Positions 6,934-9,072 of a DNA stretch of 9,072 nt are shown piece by piece; the first letter of the stretch is position 1; every line of letters starts with the position of its first letter. The translations under genes and the position numbers were made by a program. The stretch lies in NCBI GenBank assembly GCA_031119515.1, contig JAVHXR010000090.1, positions 1-9,072 of the forward strand. The letters are read 5' to 3'. The notes beneath the pieces were generated by a model, which was not told the origin of the DNA, did not search any database, and saw only the letters and a list, made by a program, of their open reading frames with translations. The stretch is from Propionicimonas sp. (lineage in GTDB: Bacteria > Actinomycetota > Actinomycetes > Propionibacteriales > Propionibacteriaceae).

Positions 6934-6939
6934 ATACTG
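6934..6939 (-). promoter_or_regulatory. Candidate -10 element of a leaderless lysA transcript
   Basis: CAGTAT on the minus strand ends five bases before the lysA ATG, with no ribosome binding site between. That spacing would start the mRNA at or next to the A of ATG. No recognisable -35 is seen 16-18 bases upstream. Leaderless mRNAs are common in actinobacteria. Confidence 0.35.
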
Positions 6940-6981
6940 TGCCAGAGGTTCTCCCCCGCGCCCTACGCCGGTGGCGTTGGT

Positions 6982-6996
6982 GGTCACCCGGTGACC
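6982..6996. repeat. 15-bp near-perfect DNA palindrome over the lipoprotein stop codon
   Basis: GGTCACC-C-GGTGACC has perfect 7-base arms around one central base. It covers the last codons of the lipoprotein gene and lies about 54 bases upstream of the lysA start. As RNA the loop is too small for all seven pairs to form, so a dimeric repressor site is as plausible as a terminator stem. Chance in GC-rich coding sequence cannot be excluded. Confidence 0.35.
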
Positions 6997-7493
6997 ACGT
7001 CCACCGCGATCGTGCCGGCGCCGGCGAGCAGCACCCCGCCGGGGTCGGCGACCGGGCGTCCGTCCACGCTGGCCCGGATCGTTCCGCAGGCAGCACCCAG
7101 GCAGGTGTCGGTGAACCGCACGCCCCAGATCGTGAAGAACTGCCCGAGTGTCACGTCCCCGGCTCCCCTCCCCTCCAGCCAGACCGTCCCGCTGGCGTCG
7201 TGGGTGTGGACGGGTGCCTGCAGGGCGCGCGGGAGGTCGAGCCCGATCCCCTCCGCCAGCGGCACCGGGTCCGCGTCGATCGTCAGGGTGAGGGTGAACA
7301 CCTGCTGGCCCGTGGTGTCGTCGAGCCGGGAGGCGGGGACGCCGGCCGCCTCAAAGTAGGAGATCCCGTCGCGCGGGGCGGGCCACGGCGGCGGCGTCTC
7401 GCGGATCACGGCCGGCGCGGGCGGGGCCTGCGGGACGCAACCCGCCAGCAGCGCCAGGGCGAGCACGGTGGCCAGCCGGCGCAGGGTCGTCAC
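6984..7493 (-). CDS. Small secreted lipoprotein of unknown function (169 aa)
   Basis: The N-terminus has a basic start (MTTLRR), a hydrophobic stretch (residues 7-17) and a lipobox LLAGC with Cys19, so it is predicted to be a lipid-anchored extracytoplasmic protein. A Pro-rich linker (21-40) follows. The folded part contains TLTLTIDADPVPLAEGIGL (68-86), the HTHD motif (96-99), SGTVWLEG (101-108), LGQFFTIWGVRF (116-127) and a CLGAAC cysteine pair (131-136). I recognise the combination HTHD...G..W.EG...LGQFF..WGV as that of a widespread uncharacterised actinobacterial exported family; no activity is known to me. The histidines and cysteines could bind a metal or form a disulfide, which is speculation. 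The start is GTG, with TATCCT six bases upstream and no Shine-Dalgarno, so it is probably leaderless. It ends 55 bases before lysA and could feed transcription into it. Confidence 0.82.
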   Translation of the reverse strand: MTTLRRLATVLALALLAGCVPQAPPAPAVIRETPPPWPAPRDGISYFEAAGVPASRLDDTTGQQVFTLTLTIDADPVPLAEGIGLDLPRALQAPVHTHDASGTVWLEGRGAGDVTLGQFFTIWGVRFTDTCLGAACGTIRASVDGRPVADPGGVLLAGAGTIAVDVVTG

Positions 7494-7499
7494 GTCGAC

Positions 7500-7505
7500 A
7501 GGATA
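7500..7505 (-). promoter_or_regulatory. Candidate -10 element of a leaderless lipoprotein transcript
   Basis: TATCCT (TAnnnT) on the minus strand ends exactly six bases before the GTG start at 7493, so transcription would begin at the start codon. It faces away from the tRNA promoter in the same 77-base gap. No clear -35 is visible. Confidence 0.45.
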
Positions 7506-7533
7506 GGGCGCGGCGTCGCGGCCCCGGGATCTT

Positions 7534-7542
7534 TGCTAGAGT
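7534..7542 (+). promoter_or_regulatory. Candidate extended -10 promoter of tRNA-Arg
   Basis: TGCTAGAGT combines an extended TGn with TAGAGT (TAnnnT). It ends 28 bases before the mature tRNA, leaving room for a short 5' leader. No strong -35 is seen, in keeping with extended -10 promoters. Confidence 0.45.
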
Positions 7543-7549
7543 TGCGAAG

Positions 7550-7567
7550 GCCCGCTCACCAGCGGGC
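7550..7567 (+). promoter_or_regulatory. Hairpin in the 5' leader of the tRNA-Arg precursor
   Basis: GCCCGCT (7550-7556) pairs perfectly with AGCGGGC (7561-7567) around a CACC loop. It begins about where the transcript should start and ends three bases before the tRNA. It may protect the precursor end or affect RNase P processing. The role is inferred; the pairing is seen. Confidence 0.5.
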
Positions 7568-7570
7568 GCG

Positions 7571-7642
7571 GCCCCCGTAGCTCAGGGGATAGAGCACCGC
7601 CCTCCGGAGGCGGGAGCAGAGGTTCGAATCCTCTCGGGGGCG
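7571..7642 (+). tRNA. tRNA-Arg, anticodon CCG
   Basis: A full cloverleaf is readable. The acceptor stem is GCCCCCG (7571-7577) with CGGGGGC (7635-7641) and discriminator G7642. The D arm is GCTC/GAGC. The anticodon stem CCGCC/GGCGG encloses the loop CTCCGGA, giving anticodon CCG, which reads the arginine codon CGG. The T arm AGAGG/CCTCT encloses TTCGAAT. CCA is not encoded. Total 72 bases. In many actinobacteria a tRNA-Arg gene lies near argS-lysA; here argS itself is not present. Confidence 0.97.
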
Positions 7643-7652
7643 CGCGCAGCGA

Positions 7653-7685
7653 GAGCCCTGGCCAGCCACCACCTGACCAGGGCTC
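7653..7685 (+). terminator. Probable terminator of tRNA-Arg
   Basis: GAGCCCTGG (7653-7661) pairs perfectly with CCAGGGCTC (7677-7685). After one C/A mismatch, CAG/CTG extends the stem to 12 pairs around a seven-base loop (CCACCAC). It starts 11 bases after the mature tRNA end. No T-tract follows (GACGCTTC), so it may act as an actinobacterial I-shaped terminator or as a 3' processing barrier. Confidence 0.6.
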
Positions 7686-7715
7686 GACGCTTCCCGGCCC
7701 CGGCCGGCACCCTCA

Positions 7716-7936
7716 GACTGTGAGCTCAGAGGTGTGGAGGAGCCCCAACTCACAGCTAGCCGCGCCCCATCCTCAAGCTGTGAGCTCAGCGGTGTGGAGG
7801 GGCCCCAACTCACACCTTGTCGCTCACCCTCAAGCTGTGAGCTCAGCGGTGTGGAGGAGCTCCAACTCACAGCTAGCCGCGCGACATCGTCAAGCTGTGA
7901 GCTCAGGGGTGTGGAGGAGCCCCAACTCACAGCTTG
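7716..7936. repeat. Four-copy palindromic repeat array (38-bp core, 60/57/60-bp spacing)
   Basis: Four cores lie at 7718-7755, 7778-7815, 7835-7872 and 7895-7932. Each runs CTGTGAGCTCAG, a variable base, GGTGTGGAGG, then a C-rich stretch, then AACTCACAG (CACAC in copy 2). The ends are inverted repeats: CTGTGAG against CTCACAG, growing to 11 perfect pairs in copy 4 (CAAGCTGTGAG with CTCACAGCTTG). Copy 4 can also pair GGGG (7906-7909) with CCCC (7920-7923). An 8-bp palindrome TGAGCTCA is in every left arm. The tails after copies 1 and 3 match each other (AGCTAGCCGCGC), and those after 2 and 4 share CTTGT, so the array is an A-B-A-B duplication of a two-unit block of about 117 bp. It lies downstream of the tRNA terminator with no gene of its own. 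It resembles a REP/BIME-type or tandem-repeat locus; the function is unknown. Confidence 0.9.
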
Positions 7937-7970
7937 TGGGACCTGCTCGTGCCGCGAGCGTCGTGAGTCC

Positions 7971-8045
7971 CCGGGGGTGCCGCCCCGGCGCGTGCTCCCG
8001 CCCCGGCGGGGCGCAGTTTTCCGCCGTGACGCCGCGCTGCGCGGC
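7971..8045 (+). promoter_or_regulatory. Three consecutive hairpins upstream of the TPR gene, the middle one terminator-like
   Basis: Hairpin 1 pairs CCGGGG (7971-7976) with CCCCGG (7983-7988). Hairpin 2 pairs CGCCCC (7999-8004) with GGGGCG (8008-8013). Hairpin 3 pairs GCCGCG (8031-8036) with CGCGGC (8040-8045) around CTG. The decamer CGCCCCGGCG occurs at both 7981-7990 and 7999-8008, so either copy could pair with the same GGGGCG strand. This allows alternative structures. Whether it is an attenuator or just a terminator region is not decided by the sequence. Confidence 0.4.
7999..8020 (+). terminator. Intrinsic terminator-like hairpin with T-tract
   Basis: A six-pair GC stem (CGCCCC/GGGGCG, 7999-8013) with a GGC loop is followed by CAGTTTT (8014-8020). 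It is the only hairpin in the window with a T-run behind it. It lies 70 bases before the ATG of the TPR gene on the same strand, so it would stop transcription arriving from the tRNA/repeat side or act as an attenuator. Confidence 0.5.
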
Positions 8046-8090
8046 CCTTACGCTGAATCCGTCCGCTACCACACCGAGAGCGACCGGGCC

Positions 8091-9072
8091 ATGTCCACTC
8101 CCGCGTACCAGGCAGGAGTGGCCGCCCTGTCCGGGCACGACTGGCCCGCTGCGGTGGCGCACCTCACGCTGGCCGCCAGCGGCCCGGACGCCTCCCCCGA
8201 GGCGCTCGAGGCCCTCGGGAAGGCCTACTTCTGGTGCGACGACCCCCGCGCGATCCAGGCCAGGGAGGCCGCCTACCGCGGCTACCGGGAGCACGGCGAC
8301 CCCCGCGGCGCTGCCCGGGTCGCGTTCGCCCTCGCCTACGACCACGTCACCTTCCTCGGCGAACCGGCCGCGGCGCAGGGGTGGCTCGACCTGGCCGAGC
8401 GCTCCCTCGCCCCCGTCCCCATCGGGGTGGAACACGGCTACCTCGCCGCCTGGCAGGCCGACTTCGCCTACTGGGCGGGCGACGCGACCGGACTGGCCAC
8501 CCACGCCGCCCAGGCGGTCGAGATCGCGGCAGCGACCGGCGACTCCGACCTCGACCTGATCGGACGGGCGCAGCTCGGCCTCGCGCAGGTGCTGCACGGC
8601 GAGGTCGACGCAGGGATGCGGCTGCTCGACGCCACCGCGGTTGCCGCCGTCGCAGGCGAACTGCGCGACCCGGAGTTCTCCGGCTACGTGTGCTGCTACC
8701 TGATCGGCGCCTGCAGCATCGCCCGCGACACCGAGCGGGCGGCGGAGTGGTGCCGCAAGCTCGAGGCGCACTGTCGCAGGGTCGGGTTCCACGCCCTCCA
8801 GCAGGTCTGCCGCGCCGAGTACGCCGAGGTGCTGGTGGAGGCCGGGGAGTGGCGCCGCGCCGAGGCGGAAGCACTCTCCGCCGCCGACGGGCTGCACGAG
8901 CGACGACCCGGCCTGGAGTCGGACGCCCTGGTCCGGCTCGCCGAACTCCGGCGGCGTCAGGGCCGACGGGCGGAGGCCGCCTACCTATTCGCCCGCAGCG
9001 AGGGGCACCCCGCAGCGTTGCGCGGCCTGGCCGCGCTCGGACTGGTGGAGACATTGCCGCGCCAGGGCGCCG
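8091..9072 (+). CDS. TPR-repeat protein, C-terminus beyond window (327+ aa)
   Basis: The frame from ATG 8091 stays open for 327 codons to the window end, with strong G/C third-position bias that the overlapping frames lack. The product is almost all alpha-helix with TPR-like pairs: residues 5-30 (YQAGVAALSGHDWPAAVAHL), 36-70, 75-105, 115-147, 155-187, 196-230 and 236-265, with typical A-x-W / G-D-x-x-x-A spacing. Segments such as DDPRAIQAREAAYRGYREHGD and GEPAAAQGWLDLAER resemble the TPR part of a large actinobacterial family annotated as LuxR-type regulators or TPR proteins. There the helix-turn-helix, if present, is at the C-terminus, outside this window. No signal peptide or membrane segment is seen. 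Start choice is moderate: GAGAG lies 10 bases upstream, a weak ribosome binding site. The frame is open further upstream but without an ATG or GTG close by. Regulator or scaffold role is inferred. Confidence 0.82.
   Translation, partial: MSTPAYQAGVAALSGHDWPAAVAHLTLAASGPDASPEALEALGKAYFWCDDPRAIQAREAAYRGYREHGDPRGAARVAFALAYDHVTFLGEPAAAQGWLDLAERSLAPVPIGVEHGYLAAWQADFAYWAGDATGLATHAAQAVEIAAATGDSDLDLIGRAQLGLAQVLHGEVDAGMRLLDATAVAAVAGELRDPEFSGYVCCYLIGACSIARDTERAAEWCRKLEAHCRRVGFHALQQVCRAEYAEVLVEAGEWRRAEAEALSAADGLHERRPGLESDALVRLAELRRRQGRRAEAAYLFARSEGHPAALRGLAALGLVETLPRQGA

Noticed and set aside
6929..7096. Extension of lysA upstream to 7096
   Set aside because: It would overlap the lipoprotein gene and the added residues do not look like LysA; the ATG at 6928 with a nearby -10 fits better.
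7556..7930. A 124-codon minus-strand frame with a repeating SSTPLSSQLE-like peptide
   Set aside because: The peptide repeat simply mirrors the palindromic DNA array; spacings of 60/57/60 are multiples of three so both strands stay open. It also runs antisense into the tRNA and lacks a ribosome binding site.
7716..7936. CRISPR array
   Set aside because: The 'spacers' are only about 19-22 bases, are similar to one another in an alternating pattern, and the repeats vary; there are no cas genes.
7571..7940. Integration (att) site of a mobile element at the tRNA 3' end
   Set aside because: No integrase gene and no repeat of the tRNA 3' end is visible within the window.
7720..8897. Large open frames on both strands overlapping the TPR gene (7720-8559 plus, 7890-8897 minus)
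   Set aside because: They cross the repeat array and hairpins and lack the helical TPR pattern and codon bias seen in the frame from 8091.

Overview
The window is high-GC DNA with strong G/C bias at third codon positions. It carries a Rho with a long disordered insertion, GTG starts, probable leaderless genes and an Eis-like acetyltransferase. Together these point to an actinobacterium (Actinomycetota). A placement in or near Propionibacteriales is only a guess. The gene order matches the conserved actinobacterial lysine/threonine block known from Mycobacterium (argS-lysA-hom-thrC-thrB-rho-rpmE), with three changes described below.

Layout. On the minus strand, reading from right to left, are a small lipoprotein gene (7493-6984), lysA (6928-5519), hom (5503-4208), thrH (4208-3603), rho (3387-1558) and the first seven codons of rpmE, ribosomal protein L31 (20-1). 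On the plus strand an Eis-like GNAT acetyltransferase gene (198-1478) lies between rho and rpmE. It is convergent with rho and divergent from rpmE. Further right, on the plus strand, are tRNA-Arg(CCG) (7571-7642), its likely terminator, a gene-free stretch of about 450 bases, and a TPR-repeat protein gene (8091 onwards) that runs off the window. The gene-free stretch holds a four-copy palindromic repeat array followed by three hairpins.

How the genes work together. LysA makes L-lysine from meso-diaminopimelate. Hom makes homoserine. ThrH, translationally coupled to hom, very probably makes O-phosphohomoserine (using phosphoserine as phosphate donor) and/or serine from phosphoserine. thrH stands exactly where other actinobacteria have thrC-thrB, so homoserine phosphorylation may have been rewired here and tied to serine synthesis. 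This is the most interesting protein-level observation. Rho and L31 are the usual housekeeping neighbours. The three departures from the usual order are: thrH in place of thrC-thrB, the eis-like gene between rho and rpmE, and no argS upstream of lysA, where a lipoprotein and tRNA-Arg(CCG) are found instead.

Non-coding highlights are: (i) a structured leader plus a sigma-70-type promoter upstream of rpmE, with the features expected of an L31 autoregulatory leader; (ii) the 60/57/60-bp palindromic array with an A-B-A-B higher-order pattern downstream of the tRNA; (iii) a string of hairpins, one with a T-tract, in front of the TPR gene; (iv) -10-like elements 5-6 bases ahead of the lysA and lipoprotein start codons, suggesting leaderless mRNAs. 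All calls were made by reading the sequence. No database search or folding program was run.
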